DNA from: Aureobasidium sp. EXF-3400
Taxonomy: Eukaryota; Ascomycota; Dothideomycetes; Dothideales; Saccotheciaceae
NCBI GenBank assembly: GCA_024195585.1
Contig: SWBL01000544.1
Location: 1-22,230, forward strand
Length of the DNA: 22,230 nucleotides
Reading direction: 5' to 3'
Shown here: positions 9,324 to 19,082 of the stretch, piece after piece
Position numbering within the stretch: the first letter of the stretch is position 1
How the letters are laid out: every line of letters starts with the position of its first letter
Program-made: the position numbers and the translations under genes
Notes under the pieces: generated by a model
Database searches by the model: none
What the model saw: the letters and a program-made list of their open reading frames with translations, nothing else
What the model was told of the DNA's origin: nothing

Positions 9324-12300
9324 ATGGCAAGTGTGTCGGCTGAAAACTCTCGCATGCGCCATCTGACCGCGCTGAAGGCTTCCAACCATCGCCCGCCCAA
9401 CATGACCAAGAGCTCCGCATCTTGTCGCGCATCCAGAGTACAGGTAGTCTCTTGTCTATGCCCACCCGTGGCTCCATGTCGGCCGAAGTGCAGCGTCCGC
9501 GAATGTCTTTTGACGCAGCAGCCCTCGAGGCCGCCGACCTGCGCAGCATGACCAGGTCAGACTCTTCACACGCACATGGCACCCATGCACCCGCTGACTG
9601 TGAATCACAAGATCGCCTACCCTGCCCGAACGTGAAAGTGGTCTTGGTCGCATCAGACAGTCCAACCACCGCCAACCCACCTCGCCTCAACTACAAACCT
9701 CGCGCTCACCTTCGCTCAACATCAACATCCCCTCCCAGCCGCTGCCTGCTTCCCTGCCCTCGGGCCCTTCGTCGCCCACCCTGCCTTTTGGCGAGGACCT
9801 TAGCCGCTTCCCGTCCGAGTCTTTGCATTCCTTCTCCTTCGCACACCAGTCCGAGACGTCGATACACAACCGCCAGATGATACTCAAGAGGTCGGTAGAC
9901 TTCATGAAGGACAGACCGGGGTGGGGCTCGACGAATCCCGCCATTCTGAACGCCCAAGCAAAACTCAGTGGAGATCTCGAAGCCCAAAGCATGATGGAAC
10001 TGCTGACCCGCGCAAACCTGTTGGGTCCTGATGGCAACTCGTTGCAAGCCCCGGGACTGGGTATAGTGGCTGCTCCGCTCACCGGTCCGGCCAATCTCTC
10101 AGCAGACAACCTCTTCGAGAAGAGCTTTGCTGCCCCACTCAGTGAAAGTCCACAGGACGATGACGGCCTGCTCATGTCGCCCACCTCTGTCAAATCCGTC
10201 AAGTCATCCGAAGAGAAGGAATTGCTTCAGCCTGAGCCCAAGCGCAGCGCTCTCAAGCGTACATATACTGACACCAGCGGTTTGAGTCTGCAGCATCGCC
10301 TTGCAGATGCTCTAGCCACGCCTTATCACTCTGCTGATGTACCCCGCCGGGCAGAGGCTCTTACTCCCAGCCACGTCCCGTCATTGCAAACGTCCAAGTC
10401 AACAACCTCACTTGCTGGATCCGCCTCTCACGGTCATGGTCACGGCCATGGTAGATCAACTGCTGCTGCTCAAGCCATTTTCACCACCGACGCTCGCGCT
10501 CCTTGGACTATCACAGCCGCAAACGACCTCGCTTGTCTGGTCTTTGGCGTTACCCGGGCCGAAGTGCGCAAGATGGGCATTATGGAGGTCATCCGCCCAG
10601 AGCGACGCAAGTGGCTCGAGAATAAACTCAGACAGCCCGACTCGGATCTGCACACCCAGAACAACAAGTCTCCCAACCACAGCCCCTCAAATTCAGCTCT
10701 GGCCAAAGGCAATGGCGTGACTGCCAAACTCTTGAACAAGCCCCCTGCCCGCCAGACTTACCAAAGCAGACGCTCCAAAACAGTCAACGGTATCGATATG
10801 GCCTCGACCACCCGCCGTGTCTCCAATCCTTCGCAAAAATCGCGCGGTGTGCTTCTATGTGGCGATGTCGTCCCTATCCAAAAGCGCAACGGTGATATCG
10901 GATCTGCCAGTTTGTGGGTCAAGGAGAAGCAGGGTGGTCTGATTTGGGTGCTAGAGGAAATCGCCGAGGACGTTGCTTACATCACAGTCGACGAGATTGG
11001 CTGTGTCGACAAGGGTGTCGGTGCCTTGGAATCCATTTGGGGTATCGAGAGAGTGCGTAGGGGCACAGATATTAGGAAACTGGTTCCCGAACTACCGAAA
11101 CTTGCTGGCACGAATACTGGTATGCTGGACTTTGACCAGATCGCTTCGACACGTCGTTACACTGCTCGCACAGCAAACAGCATCAGTGTCCCTATCACAA
11201 TCGATCAACTCTCTGGCGAACCGACCTTGCGCATCTCTAGCTTCCCCCATATCGCAGGTATTCTTGTTCTGAATCCGGATACTTTGAGGATCGCCAGCTC
11301 AAACAACGTCTTTTCTGCTTCTCTTTTCGGTCACGATGCCCCTGACGGCCTTCCCATCACCGAATTGATACCCTATTTCGACAGCATACTTCATCTTTTG
11401 ACTGATGAGGACAAGATTCGCTTGGTCGACGGCCTCGTCATTCCAGAGCACAGTTTCAGGAAAGCCCGCGCTCTTCTCGCGCTTCGCGAAGGCCGCGCAG
11501 ATGCCGCTTCCATCTTCCTCAAGCCCAGCGGTTTGCCTGCAAAGCACAGAGACGGTTCAGATATTATGATTGACGTACAGATGCGTGTCGTTAAGAGCGA
11601 CCGCCATAGTTTCGACAGCATTCCGGAACACCAACGTATAGATCCTGACTCCTTGCCTGCATCTGAGGTTGTTTACGCCTTGTGGATCACATATTCGAGA
11701 CAACTTCATGCGGTCAACCATGGAGTTGGACCTGTCATTCCGGTGGCTTCCAGACCTGTGACTCCTCCAACTCAGCCGGTACCTGTAACATCGAGCTCTA
11801 ACGGGGATCAGGACAGCGAAGGCTCGAGCAGTGATCAAGGCAGCGTGACAAAGACAAAGGTCGACACCCCCTCACTGATAGCTCAAGGACTGCAACATTC
11901 ACCTTCCCAATCGCGATCGCATTCACCGACCCAATCACATGTATCAGGGACACCGCTGCTCACGACCGAACCCTTCGAACATCCATCACCTGCCGCGATC
12001 AAAGCTGGAGCAACCACTATCAAGAAGAAGGTCATCGCTGATTTCCTTATTCTTGAAGAGATGGGGCAGGGAGCGTACGGTCAGGTCAAGCTTGCGAGAT
12101 ACAAGAAAGCCAACGCACAGAAGATGTGTATCAAGTATGTCACTAAGCGGCGCATTCTGGTCGATACTTGGACTAGAGATCGACGTCTCGGCACAGTACC
12201 ATTGGAAATTCACGTTCTGGACTATTTACGGCGAGATGATTTGCAACACCCGAACATCGTTGAGATGGCCGACTTTTTCGAGGACGACATCAATTATTAC

Positions 12301-12849
12301 ATCGAGATGATTCCGCATGGTCTGCCGGGCATGGACTTGTTCGACTACATTGAGCTCCGTGTAAACATGGAGGAGAAGGAGTGTCGGAAGATCTTCGTCC
12401 AAGTCGCAAGTGCTTTGCACCACTTGCACATCAAGGCCAAGGTTGTGCATCGAGACATCAAGGACGAGAACGTCATTCTTGATGGCGATGGTGCAGTCAA
12501 GCTTGTAGATTTCGGCAGTGCGGCATACATCAAGTCTGGTCCCTTCGACGTCTTTGTCGGCACTATCGACTATGCTGCACCCGAGGTTCTGCGCGGTAGC
12601 CCTTACCGAGGCAAAGAGCAAGACGTGTGGGCGCTTGGTATCCTGTTATACACGATTGTGTACAAGGAGAATCCGTTCTACAGTATCGATGAGATTATGG
12701 ATCACGATCTGCGCGTACCTTATGTCATGAGCGAAGATTGCATTGACCTCATCCGCAAGATGCTGGACCGCGACGTCGAGAGACGCATCGGCATCCAAGC
12801 TGTTCTCGACCACCCATGGTGTACATACGTCGATCCCGAGGATGACTAA
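9324..12849 (+). CDS. PAS-domain serine/threonine protein kinase (PAS kinase)
   Basis: The main exon is 9612-12849, preceded by an exon ending at 9555. The 56-nt intron 9556-9611 has donor GTCAGA and a CTGAC branch, and joins an Arg codon. The N-terminus is unresolved: exon 1 could be 9324-9330 plus 9378-9555 (1140 aa, strong ATGG context), or 9299-9310 plus 9437-9555, or translation could begin at 9458. A PAS domain lies at about 10480-10980, split by a low-complexity loop. The C-terminal kinase domain is at about 12040-12828: glycine loop GQGAYGQV, catalytic Lys codon at 12133, HRDIKDEN with Asp at 12454, DFG at 12508-12516, APE, and an SxDE region. Known: PAS kinases (yeast Psk1/Psk2, animal PASK) sense nutrient state and steer carbon toward glycogen or cell wall and translation control. 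A His-Gly repeat occurs at about 10431-10451. Confidence 0.9.
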
Positions 12850-13335
12850 ACGACAAGCGACACCCGTGTTGCTCCCTTTTTCTTTATTGATTTCTACTTT
12901 CGTTTTTGTTGTTTTGTTGATCTTTCTCTACATGATTCCCTTATTGCTTTCGCTTTTCCTAGGCTTGGAAGCACTTTTGTCTTGTTTTGAACCACTGCTT
13001 TTTTGCAAATACGAAAAACCCGAATACCACACAATGAACGACATCCAGATTGATGAGAGCGAGCATACGTAAAGGGGGGAAAGGAGGAGGATGGACGGAA
13101 GGGATACAGTGGAGGAACACACACAGAAAGAGTACACTAAACTGCTGGACACAAAGCAATGCATAGGAGGGAAGGCTCTTATCTTTGTCCTTTATCCTCT
13201 ATTCTTATTTTGGTATCCATCTTTGCTACACCATTCTCTGTTCGTTTCTATTGAGGCATGGATCGTGAATAGTATTGCATGTGCACAAAGTCTTGGAGAT
13301 GGTCATGGACTAGATACTGATGTGTGTTGAAAGTT

Positions 13336-13411
13336 GTCAACCACAAGTTGACTTCAGACATTGAGAACGCTCCAGATGGCAACGCGGATCAGGCATGTTG
13401 ACAACGTTGAC
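13336..13411. repeat. Cluster of GTTGAC motifs
   Basis: GTCAAC at 13336-13341 and GTTGAC at 13347-13352 form an inverted repeat with a 5-nt spacer. Two more GTTGAC copies follow at 13397-13402 and 13406-13411. The same hexamer four times in 76 bp suggests a protein-binding array, but no factor can be named. Confidence 0.5.
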
Positions 13412-13417
13412 CCGGAC

Positions 13418-13439
13418 GCCGGAGCAAAGCGTCTCCGGC
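13418..13439. promoter_or_regulatory. CGG-N12-CCG inverted repeat, candidate Zn2Cys6 binding site
   Basis: Perfect 7-bp arms GCCGGAG and CTCCGGC with an 8-nt spacer, containing CGG-N12-CCG. Zn2Cys6 dimers recognise CGG half-sites in inverted repeats, with spacing set by the protein. It lies about 450 bp upstream of a Zn2Cys6 gene, so autoregulation is possible. Confidence 0.45.
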
Positions 13440-13889
13440 ATCCGCGTTCTAGGCTTCGAGCCCTACAAATGACGACTCAAGAATCGCAAATTCGCAAAGC
13501 TCTGATAAATTCATAATCATCAGGGTCGGGTTCAGAGAGAAGATGGAAGCATGTACAGAAACGCGTAGAAGTATGTGAAATTGGAGGGTTTCGCATCCGT
13601 TACCCAAGCGGACCGCAATCGTACCATCAGTCTGCAAAGAAGAGGGTTTAGAGACTCGTATTGCCCCGTAATGTAGGAATAGGCGCTCTCAAAGTCCGAT
13701 GGCCGTCAATGACCTAGCCAGCAGTGTAAGCAAAAAGTAAACGGGCGCGCCGCATCAGTTCTCCATAGACTTGTCGAGCCTTATCGAACATCGAATGCGC
13801 TTCATCCATCAACCGCGCGCCATCTCTACGTGCTATCGCAGCTCTCGGCGCTCACAGGTGCGCCATTTCGCGCCCATCTCGAATGCGCC

Positions 13890-16729
13890 ATGAATCCTCA
13901 CAACCCCCACCAACCGCAATTTTCATCTATACCATATGGAACCACTCCGCCGGGTGCCGCGGGTCACAACCCTCCACTGCGCGCCTTCAGTAACCCATAC
14001 TCGACCTCGGACTCACCCACCAACGCAACCTTCCAGCAAGCTGCCGCATACCTAGAAGGCAACTACGACGATGATGGAGACGACCGCGCCAACGACCACG
14101 ATGATCACGATCAGGGACAGGGCGACCCCAAGCGGCGCCGTATAGCACGCGCCTGTGACATGTGTCGGAAGAAGAAGATTAAATGCGACGGCAAGATGCC
14201 CAAGTGCTCACACTGCCAGAACTACAAGACCGAGTGCATCTTCACACAAGTGGAAAAGAAGCGTCAACCTCCCAAGGGCGCAAAGTACATTGAAGGACTG
14301 GAGAACAGACTCGCGCGTATGGAGGGCTTGCTCAAGATGTCAGGACTGCTGGGTGAAGACGATGGCGGTAAGACTGATCTCGGCACGCTGGAGAAGCGGC
14401 TGGCAGACAGACAGGCTGCCGGCTCTTCTCTTGCTTCGCCAGCTTCACCGCACATTGCTGGGGACGGTTCGACTTCTGCCCATCCAACTCCGCCTACTGG
14501 AGTGACCAGTCCTCAATCTGGTGCGCCTCACCAAGATGGCCAGGCGCAGTCTCAAGACAAGGCTGCCGAAGGACTGGCAGATCAGATGTGCTCGCTGGTC
14601 ACAAACAATGCTGGAGAAACACGATATATCGGCTCCTCGTCTGGATTCTCCATCTTCTCGCCAAAGGGGATCCAATGGGTGAATGAGAAGACTGGAGACT
14701 CGTCCTTTCGCGACATGATATCACAGGCAGCTACCGACGATAGAGCCTGGGCTACCTGGAAGCCAGAGGTTTTTGACGACATTTTCTCGCGCAAAATCTA
14801 CAAGCCTTTACCTCCTAAACCTGAGGCTCTTGCCTTGCTGAAGGACTTTTTCGAGAACTTCAACTGCGTGTTTCCTTTGTTCCACGAACCGACCTTTATG
14901 CATCTGGTCGACAAACACTACTCGCTTGATCCATACGAAGGCTCTGGATGGTGGGCTAGCTTGAATGTTGCACTTGCAATCTCGCACAGGCTTCGCATCA
15001 TGGGCGAGGATGATGCGCGAGTGGAAGATGCAAAGGCTTGGGGATACCTCAAAAATGCCCTTGCTGTCTTCTCCGAGTTGACCATGCGGAACAACGATTT
15101 GCTCAGTGTTCAAGCCTTACTGGGCATGGCACTCTTCATGCAAGGAACGCCGAATCCACAGCCAGGTTTCTTCCTCGTCGCTGCAGCGGTCCGCTTAGCA
15201 CACAGTATCGGCCTCCACAAACGCGGATCTGACTTCAATCTCAACGAGGTTGAATCCGAACAGAGGAAACGCGTGTTTTGGATTGGCTATCTGATGGACA
15301 AGGACATTTGCCTTCGTTCAGGAAGGCCACCTGTCCAAGATGACGATGACATGAACGTCGAGCTTCCTAGCGAGAACCCACCGGACAACATTGGTGTCGT
15401 ATCGATAGAGGACGGCAAGAGCAAGGTCAATCTCTTCCGGATACAGTGCGTTTTCGCGATGATACAGTCAAAGGTCTACAAACTTCTCTACTCGGTAAAG
15501 GCCGCTCGCCAAACGGACGGTGAGCTGCTAAACACCATCGGAGACCTCGACCAAGAATTGGAGGAGTGGAAAGATTCTATCCCTATTGAGTTCCGCCCTG
15601 AGCACGAAATCAAGATGGTCAGCCAATCACCACTTATGCTTCATATCGTTGTTATGCACTTTGCATACTACAACTGCCTGACAACCATTCATCGAATGTC
15701 GGTCCATCATGGATATTGGACATCTCGTCTCTCAAATTATGCCATCGCTGGGCTCAACGCGCGTCCACTGAACCCTCGTGTGTTCATGTCGGCAGCGCTG
15801 TGTGTGAACGCTGCACGAACGTCCATCTCGCTCGTCAAGTTTATCCCTAGTCAGGATCATGCTTGTGTTTGGTAAGTCAATACTTCTTCATGAATATCGC
15901 TAAGAAAGAAAATCGTACTGACATGCTTACTAGGCTTCTGGTGTACTATCCCGTATCTGCGCTTGTCACTTTGTTTGCCAATATCTTGCAAAATCCACAA
16001 GATGCTCGAGCACGATCCGATCTCAAGCTCATGAATTCCATGACCGAATTCTTGCAAATGTTGTGCAATGAAGATGGAAACGTCCATTGCCGAAGAATGG
16101 CCTCGATCTGCAAGGAGTTCGAGCGCATCGCCAGAGTGGTCCTCGACAAGGCTGAGAGGGACATTAAAGGCAGGGGCAAGAGAAAGAACCGAGACAGCGA
16201 TTCTGCCGGACCACCTACTCAAACCTCGCAGCCAGAGCGCCGCTCCACGTCACAACCGGCGCAACCTCCACGAACAACAAAATTGCCTGCCTCGACACTT
16301 CCCAACGGACGGACATCAACTGCATCGCCAAATGCCTATATTAATGGGCAAATGCAACATCAGCCCTTCCAATCTTCTCCCATGGCACAGATGGCATTTA
16401 CTGCGCCATCAAGCACATCCTCCTTCCCAGCAACAACGAGCATGGCGCCAGAGCCCTGGATGCAGAGTGTCCCACCAGCACCAGAAAACATGTTCGCTCC
16501 ACCCGACGGTCGATTCCCACAACCATCGTTCCCGCAAGACAACAGCTTTGACATGCAAGGGTATGGCATGGGACCTATGAATGGAGATCTGGGTGGTAGC
16601 TTCCAACAGCCATTTGTTCCACAGGACTTGTGGCAAATGCCCATGACCTTAGAATGGGATTGGGCCGATTTCTTTGGGACAGGGCCAGGGTTCGATCTTA
16701 ATAATCCTACCGGAGGTGGACCTCAATAA
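13890..16729 (+). CDS. Zn2Cys6 fungal-specific transcription factor
   Basis: Two exons, 13890-15871 and 15934-16729, giving 925 aa; the 62-nt intron has donor GTAAGT and splits a Trp codon. The ATG at 13890 is the first in frame. The binuclear zinc cluster is Cys89, 92, 99, 106, 109 and 116 with C-x2-C-x6-C-x6-C-x2-C-x6-C spacing, preceded by a basic KRRR. A linker and coiled coil ([16 protein letters not shown], about 133-148) follow for dimerisation. The fungal-specific middle homology region runs from about residue 310, including FPLFHEPTF and the [19 protein letters not shown] segment at about 462. The C-terminal 200 residues are Pro/Gln/Met-rich, likely an activation region. It should be a nuclear DNA-binding regulator; I do not recognise the specific orthologue, so the target pathway is unknown. 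Confidence 0.93.
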
Positions 16730-16973
16730 TGCATTCTGGAAGGGAATTTGTTTGAGACAATCTGTATTACTATTCTTGTTCGGCTGGCGCGCTACATGGG
16801 TTATCTGGGAGGGCGTGGTGTCACACATGGATTTGCTTGATCTTTCAATCACTGCTCAATCATAAGTACTGGGGTTGTGATGTTCTACGTGTCTCGTCTC
16901 TTAAGTCATATCCGATAGATTTGTTACCATTAATTGACGAGGTTTAAACGCTCACGCGACAAGCTATGCTTAG

Positions 16974-16991
16974 AAGCAGGAGCTCCTGCTT
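16974..16991. repeat. 18-bp perfect palindrome
   Basis: AAGCAGGAGCTCCTGCTT reads the same on both strands. It lies 245 bp after the transcription factor stop and 303 bp before the DUF1772 start. It could be a dimeric operator or a 3'-end RNA hairpin without a loop; the former is more likely because there is no spacer. Confidence 0.6.
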
Positions 16992-17179
16992 TAAGTTTCT
17001 GTCCCGTGTCTTGTTTTATAAACAAAGCGTATTTCGAGTCTGGATGATTGGGTTCAAGATGCGGCAGGAGTGGCGAGTTCTGATTTGCTCACGAGTGACA
17101 GTAGCGACCGTGTTTGAGTGGTAGGTTTCCTGCATGCATCTCGGTTTTACATGTGACAGTGAGTGGGGAAGCTTGAAGC

Positions 17180-17210
17180 AAGCAAAGCAAGGCAGTGACG
17201 CGCTTTGCTT
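17180..17210. repeat. 9-bp inverted repeat in DUF1772 promoter/leader
   Basis: AAGCAAAGC (17180-17188) and GCTTTGCTT (17202-17210) are perfect reverse complements separated by 13 nt, 84 bp upstream of the start codon. It could be a binding site or a leader hairpin. Confidence 0.5.
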
Positions 17211-17294
17211 TGAATCGTTCAAATACTGGTCTGCAGCGCTCCTGCGAGTTTCTGTTTCAATTGAACATAATAAGAGATACAAATACACGTCAAC

Positions 17295-17992
17295 ATGAAC
17301 TCGATCCCTGTCTCGGCCACTAGGCCTACCACTGGCGTCCGCGTTGCTCAGGTCGTTGGACTCACTTCCGCAGCCTATCTCGCTGGTAAGGCACGATCGG
17401 ATGCTCAAGGGAGGTAGTTTGCTGAGCATCAATCATTCAGGTGCCATCGGAAGCATCAGCTGGCAGAGTGTGCCGGCTCTCTTGGACGCACCCGCTCCCC
17501 TGCTCGCCAGACAGTGGAAGAAGATCTTTGACCAGGGCAAAGTCGCAGCTCCCCCAATGGCTGTCCTGTCCTCTGCCATCTTCGGCTACCTTGCCTACAG
17601 AGGTATGCTTACACACGTCCTTGACGAAGACCAGGAAACTTACAATCCTAGAACCCACTGCATCCTCTGGCTTCAAGCTCTACACCGTCGCAGCTATTCT
17701 GGTTCCCAGCATCATTCCTTACACCGTCTTCCTCATGTCTGGCATCAACAACAAGCTGCAAGAGAAGGCTAGATCACTAGCCAACGCCTCTCTCACCGAC
17801 ACAGCCGTCGAGTCGGGTGTTGCTCAGGGAGAGACCGCTCATGAACTCCTCGACAAATGGGCTACCCTCAACCTCGGTCGCTCGCTACTTCCTCTTCTCG
17901 GTACCTTGGTTGCTGGATGGGCAATCGTCGACAAATTCGAGGTTCTTGGTCTTGGCGCAGTTCTCAAGACTGGTGCCAACCGTATGGGATAA
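17295..17992 (+). CDS. DUF1772 (anthrone-oxygenase-like) integral membrane protein
   Basis: Three exons, 17295-17385, 17441-17602 and 17652-17992, giving 197 aa; the introns are 55 and 49 nt, both phase 1. Hydrophobic segments lie at about residues 17-36, 69-83, 93-113 and 162-178. The family hallmarks are PYTVFLMSGINNKL at 107-120 and the KWATLNLGRSLLP stretch at 153-165. Known: DUF1772 includes anthrone oxygenases that act beside polyketide synthases, but many fungal members lie outside clusters with no known reaction. No synthase or tailoring gene is present here, so secondary metabolism is not supported. It follows the Zn2Cys6 gene on the same strand and has palindromes upstream, which makes it a possible target of that regulator. 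Confidence 0.88.
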
Positions 17993-19082
17993 GAAGGAAC
18001 AGCCGAGGAAGGTGTGCATGAGCGCATGACCTTATGGAGGAGAGAGAAACTAAGAGCATGTGAGATACTTGAACGCAGTGGTTATTCACGACAGAGATGA
18101 CATGGAATCGAGATAGGCGTATCAGTAGCCAACGAAGAACGCAGGACGAATATTTGCTTTGTCTTTTGTGTGCCTTGAGTAAGAGTCGCGTGCCCTGTTC
18201 GAGTTGGACTATTCAGCAAACATCACGCTGACTCAGACGTGTCTGCGATCTGCGATAGGCGTTGCAGACTGTACTGCTATAGCCGATAGGCCAAAAGATT
18301 ATCCGCTCTTATGCGGGCTATCTGGCAGCGTAGTTTAGACTATTTTCCGAAGAAGTGGAGGCTGAAAAAGTTGTTGAAAGCCGCTCCAAACTCAAGTCGA
18401 CGCGGCAAGGCTGTCTGACAGCTGCTGTGGGGGCCGCCATTCGGGCCGGCAGTGGACTCTCCGCGAGTGCTGACGAGTCTCCCGGCTTCTTCAGAACAAC
18501 AACAATCGTCTTGACTGCTGGTCAAGTCAACCTCGCAGCATGTCCCTTGCTCGAAGGATGCTTGGAATACGGTAGCAGCGACCAGTATGGTTAGGCTGGC
18601 CGAGACTCGTCCTATCACGCAACTGACAGACCCCTCGGGCGCTCAACGAGGGCTCAAACACAGCCCCGCCGAGACCTTATCCCCCCGCTTCCAGATTGGG
18701 GCGATAGCGGGTTCAGCCTTGGCTAAAAATCGCTCGGGATCAAGAGCTCGACCTCGACGACGGACAAATTGAGTACGTACCCTGCCTAACCTTTTGGCTC
18801 TTCTGACCTTTTCTGCCCTCTTGACCTTTGTGCTTCCCTTGTCTTTTTTGCTGTCATCTGCATGCCTCCGTCCACTCGTTGACCGATCGCTATCTGTCCA
18901 TCCAGTCGCGTGCACATCCCCCGCCTTGCATCTTCGGTACTCCGCCTTTCTACCCGCAGATAACAGGCCTTATCCCCATCACGGTACCCATCCAACTTTT
19001 TTCGACACCAACAACAACCTCTCTGGAAGAGTGTTGATTCTGGAATTTCCGAAGTCGATCTGGTCATAGTGCTCTAAATATC
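17993..19082. other. Intergenic: DUF1772-gene 3' flank and F-box gene promoter/leader
   Basis: 1.09 kb without a supportable gene; the frames at 18340-18618 (-) and 18355-18594 (+) have no ATG-led, family-like content. It holds an inverted repeat CCCTCG/CGAGGG (18632-18652) and a CCCCT stress-element core (18631-18635). From about 18780 a strongly C+T-rich tract, typical of fungal core promoters and leaders, continues toward the start codon. Confidence 0.55.

Larger units (their letters stand above)
12850..13889. other. Intergenic: kinase 3' UTR and Zn2Cys6-gene promoter
   Basis: About 1 kb without a credible gene. The first 200 bp is T-rich and fits a 3' UTR. From 13336 to 13439 there is a dense group of inverted and direct repeats, listed separately. 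A GGCGCGCC palindrome lies at about 13744-13751. The open frame of the next gene continues upstream to a GTG at 13830, but the first ATG is at 13890. Confidence 0.6.
16730..17294. other. Intergenic: Zn2Cys6-gene 3' flank and DUF1772-gene promoter
   Basis: 565 bp with no gene. It contains an 18-bp perfect palindrome (16974-16991), a TTGTTT-TAT-AAACAA inverted repeat at 17011-17025 that includes TTTATAAA, and 9-bp inverted arms at 17180-17210. All three are upstream of the DUF1772 start. Confidence 0.6.

Noticed and set aside
9687..10202. 171-aa open frame on the - strand
   Set aside because: It is antisense to the N-terminal part of the PAS kinase, where the + strand gives a continuous family-like protein.
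12743..13072. Hydrophobic 109-aa frame overlapping the kinase end
   Set aside because: It begins inside the kinase domain in another frame, and the hydrophobicity comes from T-rich 3' UTR sequence.
16068..16580. 170-aa frame on the + strand
   Set aside because: Out-of-frame reading within the second exon of the Zn2Cys6 gene, which is needed for its conserved C-terminal region.
17295..17992. DUF1772 gene as part of a polyketide or mycotoxin cluster
   Set aside because: No polyketide synthase, oxidase or transporter gene lies within the window on either side.
18340..18618. Short frames on both strands as a possible small gene
   Set aside because: No good ATG context, no recognisable family, and likely promoter or leader DNA of the F-box gene.
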